From contig DFVG01000055.1 of the NCBI GenBank assembly GCA_002379985.1, forward strand, positions 10,142 to 74,141: 64,000 nucleotides of DNA, read 5' to 3'. This DNA comes from Flavobacteriaceae bacterium UBA4166. GTDB taxonomy: Bacteria > Bacteroidota > Bacteroidia > Flavobacteriales > Flavobacteriaceae. Below, one piece after another: positions 8,454 to 17,672 of the stretch (its first letter is position 1; each line of letters opens with the position of its first letter). A program made the position numbers and the translations under genes. The notes under the pieces were generated by a model that saw only the letters and a program-made list of their open reading frames with translations, was not told where the DNA came from and did no database searches.

Positions 8454-9713
8454 GTGAATAGAAAGTATCTTTATATCGCTCTTTTTGTCGTTTCGGTATT
8501 AGGACTTTTTGTGATCCAATATCAGTATTTGCGCATTTCTTTGAATTTAGCGAAAGTTCAGTTTGACAGAAAGGTAGCGGAAGCAGGCGCCCACATGCAA
8601 GAAGAGCTGCAAACCCAGAATCAACTTACTTTCTTAATTGCACAAGGACTTACCCAAAGTACGCAGTATTTTAAATTGAGTTCTGATAGTCTCACCGATG
8701 CTTCGCGGCATTTTTTAGATGATTTTGTCACGCAACAATTAAACGAACAAGGGATTGAAGTGGCGCATTCGTATCGCTTGTTTACCAGAGACAGTACGTT
8801 CTATTTAAAAGCGCCGCGTGAATTTCCTTTGGAAGAAGATATCAACACATACACCTACGAATTAGACGGCTATTTGCCTCAGGTGTTGGGACAGAATGTT
8901 TTTTTGGAATTACAATTTGTAGCCCTGAACCGCTATTTTTTATTTCAGTTAAACGGACTCATTCTTCCGGGGCTTCTCTTTAGTATAGTGATCATCTTAG
9001 TGGTGATTTGGGTGCTGCGTTCGTTTTATTGGCAGCGGAAGATCATTACCACAACCAATGAGTTTATCAACAACCTTACCCATGAGTTGAAAACCCCGGT
9101 ATTTGCAATAGGTATTGCTACGAAGCTTTTACAAAAGGATGCTTCCGAAGCACAAGAACCTGTAATTTCAAGTATTCGACAGCAAACCGAACGGTTAAAA
9201 CTACATATCGAAAAAGTACTGGAGCTTGCCCGTCTGGAGTCACGAAAGAAATATTTCAACCTGACAAGAATAGATTTTCGCCCGGTATTGATCGATCTTT
9301 GTGAAGCGTTTAAAACCACTTCAGAATTGGAGTCGGTTTCCTTTTATTTTTCAATTGATGAGGGATCTTTCCCGATTCAAGCCGAACCGTTACATCTTGA
9401 AAATGCAATCCACAGTGTATTAGACAATGCCAGAAAGTACGGAGAAGGCAGTGCTATTGCCTTAAAAGCATATACAAGCAAGCGTCAACTACACATTGAG
9501 ATCTCAGACCAAGGTCCCGGAATACCTCCTTCCGAAGCAAAAAAAGTATTCCAAAAATATTACCGAAGTAATTCACAAACATCCATCCCCGGTTATGGAC
9601 TGGGTCTTAGCTATGTAAAAGAAGTCATAAAAAAACACAAAGGTACCTTACATTTGCAAAGTGAAGTAACAAAAGGTACCACAGTTACTCTAAAGATTCC
9701 TATTGATGCGTGA
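8454..9713 (+). CDS. Sensor histidine kinase
   Basis: A 419-residue inner-membrane kinase. Transmembrane segments lie near residues 5-22 and 168-190 and flank a periplasmic sensor of about 145 residues with no recognised fold. HisKA follows with phospho-acceptor His210 in FINNLTHELKTP, then an HATPase domain with an N-box (HSVLDNARKYGEG), a G1 box (DQGPGIPP) and G2 (GYGLGLSYVK). It phosphorylates the response regulator encoded next, whose start overlaps its end by 8 bases. The start is a GTG at 8454; an ATG five bases upstream opens only a two-codon frame (ATGCAGTGA) overlapping it. The signal sensed is unknown; the divergent outer-membrane protein suggests envelope conditions. Confidence 0.9.
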   Translation: MNRKYLYIALFVVSVLGLFVIQYQYLRISLNLAKVQFDRKVAEAGAHMQEELQTQNQLTFLIAQGLTQSTQYFKLSSDSLTDASRHFLDDFVTQQLNEQGIEVAHSYRLFTRDSTFYLKAPREFPLEEDINTYTYELDGYLPQVLGQNVFLELQFVALNRYFLFQLNGLILPGLLFSIVIILVVIWVLRSFYWQRKIITTTNEFINNLTHELKTPVFAIGIATKLLQKDASEAQEPVISSIRQQTERLKLHIEKVLELARLESRKKYFNLTRIDFRPVLIDLCEAFKTTSELESVSFYFSIDEGSFPIQAEPLHLENAIHSVLDNARKYGEGSAIALKAYTSKRQLHIEISDQGPGIPPSEAKKVFQKYYRSNSQTSIPGYGLGLSYVKEVIKKHKGTLHLQSEVTKGTTVTLKIPIDA

Positions 9714-10407
9714 AACTACCTACAAATTACTTTTAGTCGAAGATGATGAAACGCTAGGGTATCTGCTTTCGGAATACCTTAAAATGAATCAATTTTCTGT
9801 GGTTTGGACGCCTACGGCTGCGGACGCGCTACGAAAATTAAAAGAAGATCATTTTGACCTTGCTATCCTAGACGTGATGCTACCGGATAGTGATGGTTTT
9901 GCGGTAGCCAATCAATTAAAAGAATATCAGCCCGAACTTCCTTTTATGTTTCTTACCGCGCGCTCTTTAAAGGTGGATGTACTCAAAGGCTTTGCCGCAG
10001 GAGCTGTAGATTATTTAAAAAAACCTATTGATGAAGAAGAACTGGTGGTACGCATAAAGACCTTATTAGATCGATTGGTCCCTGACCAAACCACAAAGGC
10101 TTCCAATCAATATCCTCTAGGCAATTATGTTTTATTTCCGAAAAAACAAGAACTTCACTACAACGATTCTCATCAAAAACTAACCAAACGGGAAACCTTG
10201 ATCCTTACCATGTTGGTGCAGCATAAGAACGAATTGTGCAGCTACCAACAGATATTGACCTCCATTTGGGGGAAGAACGATTACTTCAATAAAAAAAGCT
10301 TGAATGTCTTTATTTCAAAACTCCGAAAACGTTTAGAAAAGGACGAGCTAGTGGCTATTGAAAATGTGCACAACAGTGGTTTTATCCTAAGCGAAATAGA
10401 AGACTAA
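9706..10407 (+). CDS. OmpR/PhoB-family response regulator
   Basis: A 233-residue DNA-binding regulator. The receiver domain has the acidic pocket (VEDD, residues 11-14), phospho-acceptor Asp56 in LDVMLP, Thr/Ala switch FLTAR near 84 and Lys106 in LKKP. The C-terminal winged-helix domain (about 140-233) includes KLTKRE and the recognition helix segment SLNVFISKLRKRLE. The ATG at 9706 overlaps the kinase stop by 8 bases, giving translational coupling; an upstream TTG is less likely. It is the cognate partner of the kinase. Its stop overlaps the end of the convergent small membrane gene by four bases. Confidence 0.92.
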   Translation: MRETTYKLLLVEDDETLGYLLSEYLKMNQFSVVWTPTAADALRKLKEDHFDLAILDVMLPDSDGFAVANQLKEYQPELPFMFLTARSLKVDVLKGFAAGAVDYLKKPIDEEELVVRIKTLLDRLVPDQTTKASNQYPLGNYVLFPKKQELHYNDSHQKLTKRETLILTMLVQHKNELCSYQQILTSIWGKNDYFNKKSLNVFISKLRKRLEKDELVAIENVHNSGFILSEIED

Positions 10408-10865
10408 GCAGCGATGCCCTCCATGGTGGCAAGGGTTGTCACCCAAACGATCACCGAAGAAATAAAGATCCCAAAGGTATTGGCCAAGAAGGCTTTCTTG
10501 GTTTCAAAATTGAACAGGTAGGCTGCGATGGTTCCCGCGTAGACGCCGGTGCCGGGAATGGGTAACGATACAAAGAACATCAACCCCCAAAAACCGTATT
10601 TTTTGATCTTTTCACCCGATCCTACTTTCGCTCGACGTGCTACCCACAAGGCCGCTTTCTTATAAAAATACCAGCGGAGACAGTAGGTATTGATACTATG
10701 AAGAAAGTATCTCATAATTGGAAATACTAGAACATTGGCAGCGAAGCAAACCACGAAGACAAGATAGATGTTTACATCATTGAAGAGACCATAGGGTATG
10801 CCTACTTTGGCCTCTCCGAACGGAGAAACACTCCATAACATGGCTATGATCGTATCTTTTAACAC
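10404..10865 (-). CDS. Small multi-drug export protein family membrane protein (COG2426)
   Basis: An integral membrane protein with about four hydrophobic segments. FGEAKVGIPYGLF near the start and LPIPGTGVYAGTIAAYLF near residue 110 are the signature segments of the Sm_multidrug_ex family. The name is historical and the transport function is poorly established. The frame opens at a GTG at 10922, but a good promoter -7 box (10884-10891) sits inside that longer version, so I favour the GTG at 10865, giving 153 residues, close to the usual family length. The TTG six bases upstream is also possible. It is divergent from a 47-residue membrane protein gene. Confidence 0.75.
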   Translation of the reverse strand: MLKDTIIAMLWSVSPFGEAKVGIPYGLFNDVNIYLVFVVCFAANVLVFPIMRYFLHSINTYCLRWYFYKKAALWVARRAKVGSGEKIKKYGFWGLMFFVSLPIPGTGVYAGTIAAYLFNFETKKAFLANTFGIFISSVIVWVTTLATMEGIAA

Positions 10866-10883
10866 TGGCAATTTTTGTTTTTG

Positions 10884-10914
10884 CAAAAATACGCAGCTTC
10901 CGTACCAAAAGCAA
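10884..10914 (-). promoter_or_regulatory. Promoter for the COG2426 membrane protein
   Basis: On the minus strand the sequence reads TTG (10914-10912), a 20-base spacer, then TATTTTTG (10891-10884), a full match to the Bacteroidota TTG / TAnnTTTG promoter. Transcription would start near 10879, which excludes translation starts upstream of that point. Confidence 0.55.
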
Positions 10915-10958
10915 TGCAACACATGCTAAATAATTGGTAAAACTAGTATTTTCGTACT

Positions 10959-11102
10959 ATGAAAAACGGTAAGATATGGCTTTATAGTATTTGCGCCCTT
11001 ATTACGATTGTTGGAATCGTTACCGGAAAGTTTCTTTTTCTACTATTTGTATTGCCGCTAGGCGGATTGCTTCGGAAGAGAAAAGATGATCAAAATGAAT
11101 AG
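10959..11102 (+). CDS. Small predicted membrane protein, 47 residues
   Basis: An ATG at 10959 opens 47 codons ending in TAG at 11100-11102. The peptide starts MKNGKIWLY, has one long hydrophobic segment (about residues 7-38, including LITIVGIV and FLFLLFVLPLGGLL) and ends with a charged tail RKRKDDQNE, a credible single- or hairpin-spanning membrane peptide. A near-consensus -7 element (TATTTTCG at 10947-10954) lies just before it. Its last 13 bases overlap the end of the convergent wzi-like gene. I do not recognise a family. Length, composition and position in an otherwise empty gap make it more likely real than not. Confidence 0.55.
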   Translation: MKNGKIWLYSICALITIVGIVTGKFLFLLFVLPLGGLLRKRKDDQNE

Positions 11103-12433
11103 CGATACCCTCCTAACACGCCTATCACTTCATCTCCCGAATTTCTAAGATCGGCCCCTACGCCAACTCGAAAAATTCCGAAGGAACCACTATCCCAAGC
11201 CCCTTCTGCATAATTGTAAAGATTTTTTTGAGTAGGCACGAACGGTTGACGATACGTCCCTAAGTTGATATTATACGAAGTTTTAAACTTCCATCGAATA
11301 GGTCCCAAAGCACCCGAAACACCTAAGTGGTGCACGCGCACACGGTTGTTCACGATCGGTGAGGTATCTTCATTTAGAACAACGGAACGATCAAAACCAA
11401 TAAAAGGAAACCCTATAATTTGCCCTTCGTGTGTCCATCCGCTGCGATAGATGCTATTCCCAAAATAACCATCAAACCCAGCCCCACTGTCGTTTCCACT
11501 TTGATCGGACGTATCTACATATTCATACACAATGGTGTCAAGCCAGGGAAGTTGCAACGGCTGATATGCCAACCCCCATACACCATCGGGGAAATTTGCC
11601 CAGCGGAAACCGCTTCCATCCTCGAAAGGATGCTCGTGATAGAAATTCCAAATAGATCGTTCTGCCGTATAAGTATAATCAAATAAGAACGTTCCGAGGT
11701 GATTTCCCAACGCATTAACTGCCTCTCCGGGAATGGTCTCATCTGCACCGCGCGAAGCAAAAAAGACATCGATAAACGCTTCAAAATCGCTGGGTAACGC
11801 ACCAAATTGAGGTGACGTGCCTCCCCATTGCGCCATGTGCTGTAACTGTCCCTTGATTTTATGTCGTTCTGCAACACGAAAGATGAGCGCAATGCGCTTG
11901 TAATGGATCAAAGCATCCGCAACATAACGATCATCGCCTAATTGATAATGGCCAATCCCCCAATCGATGGCAAAGCCATTGGTAATCTTTAACGGTTCTT
12001 TTGCTTCCAACAACAATCCGGGTAACGGTCTCGCATTGCCAGACCAAAGAAAGTTCTTACGCGAGGTTGTGAGTCCGTCGTACGGCAGCGACGGCGCTTG
12101 AGACCCTAAAACGATATGGAGCCATTGGTTTGAAAAATCTACATATAATTCTCTAGCTTGAAATTCATCCGGGACGTCATCTCGATAATACGCACTCGCC
12201 CCTATGGTAAATGCCGCATTTTGCCCGGTGGGCCATCGCAGGCTTCCTTCCACCATGGGAGCGACATTGCTAAAACTTCCGAAGCGATAATTAGAATTCG
12301 CGTGCATCCAAAAAGGAATAGCGGCATCTGAAGAGAATACGCCACTAAGATCTACGGCGCCTTTGGTAGTAATTTGTGCGTAACTCTGACTTCCGAAGCA
12401 AATAAGAAGAAGGAACAAAAAACGTTTTCCCAT
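11090..12433 (-). CDS. wzi: Wzi-like capsule assembly outer-membrane protein
   Basis: A 447-residue outer-membrane protein with a signal peptide (MGKRFLFLLLICFGSQSYAQ). I chose the ATG at 12433 because translation from further upstream would put 29 residues before the signal peptide. The mature part resembles the Caps_assemb_Wzi family: WMHANSNYRFGSFS near the start, AYYRDD, barrel strands throughout and a C-terminal VLGGYRYSF strand. Wzi of E. coli is a barrel lectin that anchors group 1 capsule at the surface; a similar attachment role is likely. It lies 7 bp downstream of the Wzc-like kinase gene and is the last gene of the polysaccharide locus. Confidence 0.8.
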   Translation of the reverse strand: MGKRFLFLLLICFGSQSYAQITTKGAVDLSGVFSSDAAIPFWMHANSNYRFGSFSNVAPMVEGSLRWPTGQNAAFTIGASAYYRDDVPDEFQARELYVDFSNQWLHIVLGSQAPSLPYDGLTTSRKNFLWSGNARPLPGLLLEAKEPLKITNGFAIDWGIGHYQLGDDRYVADALIHYKRIALIFRVAERHKIKGQLQHMAQWGGTSPQFGALPSDFEAFIDVFFASRGADETIPGEAVNALGNHLGTFLFDYTYTAERSIWNFYHEHPFEDGSGFRWANFPDGVWGLAYQPLQLPWLDTIVYEYVDTSDQSGNDSGAGFDGYFGNSIYRSGWTHEGQIIGFPFIGFDRSVVLNEDTSPIVNNRVRVHHLGVSGALGPIRWKFKTSYNINLGTYRQPFVPTQKNLYNYAEGAWDSGSFGIFRVGVGADLRNSGDEVIGVLGGYRYSF

Positions 12434-12440
12434 GATCCAT

Positions 12441-14822
12441 CTATTTTTTTGAGAAGAATCGTTGCCAAAAAGAAGGTGAATCGGTACGATACACATAGCC
12501 GTATTTATTTCCGTAACCAAAATTGGTCATATCAACATTATTCAACACCAAGGCTACATTTTGAAGTTTGCCTTCTTGCATCGCGTCTTTCGGGAAGTTA
12601 AGCAGTTTTTTGTCGCTGTAATGCGCTCGAACCACATACAGAGTAATGTCTGACCAGCGATTGATCAAGATCGTATCAGTAACCAATAAAGAAGGAGCCG
12701 TATCAACGATCACATAATCAAACTTTTCTTTGATCTTCGTGAAAAACGCACCAGTACGATCCCGCAGTAACAATTCGGCTGGGTTAGGAGGAATCGCACC
12801 ACTCAGCACAATACTAATATTTTCGTGCGTGGTGCTGACGTGCGTAATCTCTTCAATGGTCATCGATGGATCCACAATATATTCCGTAAGTCCTTTTTTC
12901 TTCGCATCGCTTTTCGATAAATAGCGATGGAGTTGCGGATTTCGAATATCGGCACCCACTAAGGCAACCTTTTTCCCAGTAAGCGCAATGGTTAAGGCTA
13001 AATTAAAGGCAACCATGGTTTTACCCTCTCCCTTGATAGTGGATGTCACGAAAACCGATTTTGTTTCTTGTTGTTCTTTTTTATTGCTGAATAATAAGAA
13101 TTGCAGGTTTGTTCGTAGAATTCGGAAAGACTCTGCCAAAATACTTCGATCGTTCTCCTGAATCAATTGCTCATCGCCTTTCTTCAGTCTCGGAATCTCA
13201 CCGACAAACGGAATATTAGGCAGCGCTTTATTCACATCCCCTCGATTCTCAACTTTGGTGTTCAGCAATTCGGCTCCGTAGATCACTAAAAAAGGCAACA
13301 GCAACCCCATAAGACCGGCTCCTAGGTAAATGATCATCGAATTGGGAGCCGTAGGCACTTTGCCGGTGTACGCCGCATCAACTACTTTGGCCTTTGCCGA
13401 CGTTGCCGCCAGCGAAATAGAAGCTTCTTCACGTTGTTGTAATAAGAACAGATACAGTTGCTCTTTGATGGTTTGCTGACGTTCGATACCTCTAAAAATC
13501 TTCTCTTTGCTCGGTACTTGAGAGAGGCGTGAATTTAGCGCGCCTTCCTGATAATTTAGATCCCTTAGCGCAATTTGCAAGGATTGTCTCGTATTCTGAA
13601 GACTGGATAAAATACCAGATCGCAATTCTTCTAATTGATTGTTGACATTGACCACCACCGGATTCTTCGAGGTAGAATTTTTTAGGAGTCGGTTGCGCTC
13701 TAACACCAATTGATTGTAATTAGAAACCGCTTCCCCTACTTGCGATTCTTCCAAAGCGATATTCGCCGGAAGCAGATCGGTGGCGCCGGCACCTTCCATA
13801 TAATCGATCATCGTATTGGTAAGTTCCAGCTGTGTACCCACATCCAGCTGACGTTTATTGAACTCACTGGCGTTTTCTAAGATCAGTTGGGCTTCAGCCT
13901 CAATATCAGTTAATCGATTGTTGCTTTTAAACGTTTCTTTGTTTTGTTCTACGGAATCTAATTCACGTGTAATGATCTCGAGTCGGGAATCGATAAAATT
14001 TGCCGTTTTTTGGGAAATCTGACTGCGGTCGTTAATGGCATCTTTGTTATACTGAAAGACCAATTCATTGATAAAATCCTCTGCCTTTTCCGGAACAGCC
14101 GATTGTATTCGTAACTGAACCACATTGCTGTTATTCAATTCGTTTACCACCTGAACTCGCTGCTGGTACTGAAGCGCTACACGGTCTAACGGTAAATAGG
14201 TTACACTGATCGTTCGATTTGAAGGGGCGTTGAAAAACGATCCTCTTTCATAATGTGGAATCAATGTTATATCCCCAAAGGGTAAACTAACGCGATCTCC
14301 AAAGGTGTAGGTTCCTTCAATAGACCCGTTGACCGTCTCTAAATGATACTGAGTACGGGACGCTATTTCGATCAATAATTGCGGTGCCGGGCGCGTTCGG
14401 GTACTATCCTTGAAAGAAAGATACTGTACCGTAAAGGGTTTGTTATGGTAGAGTTCGGTGCCTTTAACGGCGCCTACAGATTGATATTTTATGTTGAGAT
14501 TAAGCTTTTTGACAACTTCCGTGATCAAACGTTTCGAACGAAAAATCGCTAATTCATTTTCAATTCGGTTGTTTTGAAAACGGGAGAAAAAACCACCCAT
14601 TTCAGAAAATGCCGCCATTTCTCCGGCCCCACCCGATTTGTCATCTTTTACAATAACGGTCGCTTGACTTCGATATAATTTGGTGGTGTATCGCAAGTAG
14701 ATCACCGCCACAGATAATGCGATGACAACTCCAAGAACAAACCAATACCATTTACGAAGGTAGGTGATTAAAAGCTCTTTCAAAGAACGATCATGTGATA
14801 TCGCTTCGGTGTTGGTATTCAT
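12441..14822 (-). CDS. wzc: Wzc-like polysaccharide co-polymerase / tyrosine autokinase
   Basis: A 793-residue inner-membrane protein that controls chain length and export of Wzy-polymerised polysaccharide. A Wzz domain at the N-terminus has a first membrane segment near residues 30-48, followed by a long periplasmic coiled-coil region (about 270-460), a second membrane segment near 490-510, and a BY-kinase domain. The kinase has Walker A KGEGKT (597-602), Walker A-prime ALVGADIRNP (about 619-628) and Walker B YVIVDTAP (about 703-710). The tail has a tyrosine cluster (FGYGNKYGYVY, about 768-778) for autophosphorylation. No Wzb-type phosphatase gene is in the window. It follows wza with a 3 bp gap. 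Confidence 0.92.
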   Translation of the reverse strand: MNTNTEAISHDRSLKELLITYLRKWYWFVLGVVIALSVAVIYLRYTTKLYRSQATVIVKDDKSGGAGEMAAFSEMGGFFSRFQNNRIENELAIFRSKRLITEVVKKLNLNIKYQSVGAVKGTELYHNKPFTVQYLSFKDSTRTRPAPQLLIEIASRTQYHLETVNGSIEGTYTFGDRVSLPFGDITLIPHYERGSFFNAPSNRTISVTYLPLDRVALQYQQRVQVVNELNNSNVVQLRIQSAVPEKAEDFINELVFQYNKDAINDRSQISQKTANFIDSRLEIITRELDSVEQNKETFKSNNRLTDIEAEAQLILENASEFNKRQLDVGTQLELTNTMIDYMEGAGATDLLPANIALEESQVGEAVSNYNQLVLERNRLLKNSTSKNPVVVNVNNQLEELRSGILSSLQNTRQSLQIALRDLNYQEGALNSRLSQVPSKEKIFRGIERQQTIKEQLYLFLLQQREEASISLAATSAKAKVVDAAYTGKVPTAPNSMIIYLGAGLMGLLLPFLVIYGAELLNTKVENRGDVNKALPNIPFVGEIPRLKKGDEQLIQENDRSILAESFRILRTNLQFLLFSNKKEQQETKSVFVTSTIKGEGKTMVAFNLALTIALTGKKVALVGADIRNPQLHRYLSKSDAKKKGLTEYIVDPSMTIEEITHVSTTHENISIVLSGAIPPNPAELLLRDRTGAFFTKIKEKFDYVIVDTAPSLLVTDTILINRWSDITLYVVRAHYSDKKLLNFPKDAMQEGKLQNVALVLNNVDMTNFGYGNKYGYVYRTDSPSFWQRFFSKK

Positions 14823-14825
14823 AGA

Positions 14826-15596
14826 CTATCGCGTTAATAAAATGACGGTGCTAAGCACTACAGTTACTAAAGATAATAAGGCGGGAACATCCGGAATAAA
14901 TCCTGATTTACGAACTCCTTTCAAGGAGGGTTCTACATACACTATATCGTTTTGCTTCAGAAAGAAAAATTCACTGGTAAAAAAATCGGCTTTTGTAAAA
15001 TCGATCTTTGTGACACGTTGTTTTCCATTTATTTCCCTGATCACTGTCACACTTTCTCGATTGCCATCTTCAGTAAAATCACCCGCGAGCCCAATTGCTT
15101 GTGGCAAGGTGACACGTTCATCTTCAATCTTGAACACGCCGGGTTGCGTTACTTCACCAATGACAGTGACTTTAAAATTGACGATACGCACATCTACAAC
15201 CACATCGGTGATATACTCGCGTAATAAATCGGTCAGTTGAGCGGCAACATCACCTCGAGTTTTACCGGCCACGGGAACACTTCCCAAAACAGGAAATTGG
15301 ATATTACCTTTCGTGTCTACCAAATAGCCTTGTAATCCTATATTATTTCCGCCTTGCGCTCGGGTCTCGGTACCCGTATTTCGTTGAAAGGGGGCAGCCA
15401 CTACATTATCGATAGAGGAAATGGTGATATATAAAATGTCGTTATTTTCAATAATTGGATTGAAGTCTTGCGTTGTCGTTGTTTGGTCTAGTGTGGCAAC
15501 GTCTTGGAAATATACGATCTCTTTCTTGGTAGCACATGCCGTAAACAAAAGCCCTATCATCGAAAAGATCGCGTATCTTAAAAATCTTTGATTCAT
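14826..15596 (-). CDS. wza: Wza-like polysaccharide export lipoprotein
   Basis: A 256-residue outer-membrane lipoprotein with a Poly_export domain followed by an SLBB domain (VTVIGEVTQPGVFKIED) and a C-terminal membrane helix (LLSLVTVVLSTVILL). The ATG at 15596 gives a proper lipoprotein signal ending LLFTAC; a longer version would place 23 residues ahead of it. It is shorter than E. coli Wza and has one SLBB unit, as is usual in Bacteroidota. It forms the outer-membrane exit channel with the Wzc partner encoded immediately downstream. Confidence 0.9.
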   Translation of the reverse strand: MNQRFLRYAIFSMIGLLFTACATKKEIVYFQDVATLDQTTTTQDFNPIIENNDILYITISSIDNVVAAPFQRNTGTETRAQGGNNIGLQGYLVDTKGNIQFPVLGSVPVAGKTRGDVAAQLTDLLREYITDVVVDVRIVNFKVTVIGEVTQPGVFKIEDERVTLPQAIGLAGDFTEDGNRESVTVIREINGKQRVTKIDFTKADFFTSEFFFLKQNDIVYVEPSLKGVRKSGFIPDVPALLSLVTVVLSTVILLTR

Positions 15597-15667
15597 GTAA
15601 ATAGATTCGATAATCTTCTGAAAATTAGCTGTAAAGGTAAGAATTCTTGTATGGACGAAATTCACTT

Positions 15668-17620
15668 TTAGGTTTCTTTATGATTTGGGTGATCGAGTTG
15701 TTCAAATTCTGAGTTGTTACTCTTGAACTCAGGCACCAACTCTTTTAGCAAGCGAACGACTTCTTGATCTTCTTTATGCGTAGCTGCTTTTATTAAATGC
15801 TTTACTTTCTTTTTTATGATTTGAAACTCCCCTATCGGAACTTTAGAGATCATGATCTTGGGATGATGCGTGGGCAAGGATGTAGAGGTGTCGTTCAGTA
15901 ATTCTTCGAATAACTTTTCTCCGGGTCGAAGTCCGGTGATCTTTATATCAATATCTTCATAGGGTTCCAAACCTGACAACCGAATCATTCGCTCTGCCAA
16001 GCTCAGAATACGTACCGGTTCGCCCATATCAAACACAAAAATCTCGCCTCCTTTGCCCATGGTTCCTGCTTGAAGTACCAACTGACAGGCTTCCGGGATG
16101 GTCATAAAATAACGGATAATATCACGGTGGGTTACGGTAACGGGGCCTCCTTGAGAAATTTGCTTACGGAAATGAGGGATCACCGATCCACTAGACCCTA
16201 GTACATTTCCGAAGCGTGTGGTAATAAACTTCGTGGTGACATCTTTTTCATGCTGTAAAGACTGTACATACATCTCTGCCACACGCTTACTGGCACCCAT
16301 AACGTTCGTGGGATTGACGGCCTTATCGGTAGATACCATCACAAACTTGTTGATCTTGTGGCTCACGGCTAATACCGAAAGATTTACTGTTCCGAGAATG
16401 TTCACGTAAATGGCTTCATGCGGATTCCTTTCAATGAGCGGTACATGTTTGTAAGCAGCGGCGTGATACACCACATCAAAATGATATTTGGTGAACAACA
16501 ACTCCATGCGATACATATTGCTGATATCGGCCAACTCCGTGATAAAGGTTAGGTTTGGATGGTTTAGATTCAGGTATAATTCTAATTCATGTAAGTTGGT
16601 CTCAGCCTGATCGAGAATAATGATGTTTTTTGGATCAAAGTTCGCGATCTGTCGTACGATCTCACTCCCAATAGACCCTGCACCACCGGTAACTAGAATT
16701 GTTTTTCCATGAAGGTCTTCATTAATGACGGAAGAATTGATAGAGATAGGCTGCCGCTCCAACAAGTCTTCAATTTGAATAGGTTTAATTTGATTTTTAA
16801 TGTCCTCTTTTGAGTTCCATTGTTCCAAGGAAGGAACATTGAGCACTTCAATATGCTGTTCCAAACAGATTTCAACCAATTCATTCCGTTCTTTACCGGT
16901 AAATGCTTCACTTACCATCAGCACCCCCTCTACATCCAAATCTGAAAGAGTCTTCGACAAGTCGTCACGCACCGGGATCACCGGTTTTCCCATGATTTTA
17001 TACCGTTTAGAGTCAAAATGCTTGCTGAGAAAACCAACGAGGTTATAGGGCAGATTCGCTTCCGTGGTAATGGCGCGTCCTACCGAAAGAGTATGATCGT
17101 CCACCCCCAAAATAGCAACGCGTTTCTTCACCGTAGTATTGGAAACGTTCTTCACAAATAAATAACTCTCTTTCACTGCAATTCGGAAGAAAAGCATCGC
17201 AGAGAACGAGATCAACATATACAGAATCAATGAGGTGGTCAAAAAGATCTTGTCTTCCGTTACAAAAAAGTAAATCCAAGTAATGACGGCAGCAGTGGCC
17301 GTTGTAGAGAGCGAAGACAAACCTAGCTTTAGTAAGTCTGTAAAAGTGGAATGCCGAATAATGCCGGAAAATGTCTTAAAAATAAAGAAGTAAACCACGT
17401 TCAACCCTAAAAGAAGCAACCCTTGTTCTGCTAAGGAAAGGGTGGTGTGAAACGAAATGGGAGTATTCGCTAGTATGAGATAGGTTAGCACCAAAGCGCT
17501 GACGCACAGAAAAGTATCGATAAGAATTACGATCCAGCGTGGCAGGTATCTTTGATCCAACAACCGAAGTCGATTGTCACCCGAATAGAGCTTTTGCAAC
17601 AATTTGTGGTAGGTTTTCAC
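15668..17620 (-). CDS. PglF/CapD-type UDP-sugar 4,6-dehydratase, membrane-bound
   Basis: A 650-residue protein with four membrane helices in the first 155 residues, a CoA-binding-like domain (about 165-290) and a SDR dehydratase domain. The NAD-binding motif ILVTGGAGSIGSE lies near 309-321 and the active-site VSTDKAVNPTNVMGASK has the Asp-Lys replacing Tyr-x-x-x-Lys spacing typical of PglF/FlaA1/WbpM enzymes. It converts UDP-GlcNAc to the 4-keto-6-deoxy sugar. I start it at the GTG at 17620: the upstream TTG at 17641 forms part of a TATATTTG promoter. With the three genes upstream it makes a bacillosamine-type pathway. WbpM-like roles in other deoxy sugars are possible. Confidence 0.88.
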   Translation of the reverse strand: MKTYHKLLQKLYSGDNRLRLLDQRYLPRWIVILIDTFLCVSALVLTYLILANTPISFHTTLSLAEQGLLLLGLNVVYFFIFKTFSGIIRHSTFTDLLKLGLSSLSTTATAAVITWIYFFVTEDKIFLTTSLILYMLISFSAMLFFRIAVKESYLFVKNVSNTTVKKRVAILGVDDHTLSVGRAITTEANLPYNLVGFLSKHFDSKRYKIMGKPVIPVRDDLSKTLSDLDVEGVLMVSEAFTGKERNELVEICLEQHIEVLNVPSLEQWNSKEDIKNQIKPIQIEDLLERQPISINSSVINEDLHGKTILVTGGAGSIGSEIVRQIANFDPKNIIILDQAETNLHELELYLNLNHPNLTFITELADISNMYRMELLFTKYHFDVVYHAAAYKHVPLIERNPHEAIYVNILGTVNLSVLAVSHKINKFVMVSTDKAVNPTNVMGASKRVAEMYVQSLQHEKDVTTKFITTRFGNVLGSSGSVIPHFRKQISQGGPVTVTHRDIIRYFMTIPEACQLVLQAGTMGKGGEIFVFDMGEPVRILSLAERMIRLSGLEPYEDIDIKITGLRPGEKLFEELLNDTSTSLPTHHPKIMISKVPIGEFQIIKKKVKHLIKAATHKEDQEVVRLLKELVPEFKSNNSEFEQLDHPNHKET

Positions 17621-17638
17621 GGACCTTCTTTGAGAATG

Positions 17639-17672
17639 CAAATATACTTAAATCTCTAACGAAATTGGTCAA
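17639..17672 (-). promoter_or_regulatory. Internal promoter for the PglF-wza-wzc-wzi genes
   Basis: On the minus strand TTG (17672-17670), a 23-base spacer and TATATTTG (17646-17639) match the Bacteroidota promoter consensus. It overlaps the end of the aminotransferase gene. It sets the PglF start at the GTG at 17620. Confidence 0.5.

Noticed and set aside
14764..15240. Open frame of 158 codons on the plus strand across the wza/wzc junction
   Set aside because: Antisense to two well-supported export genes; low-complexity Ser/Thr-rich translation.
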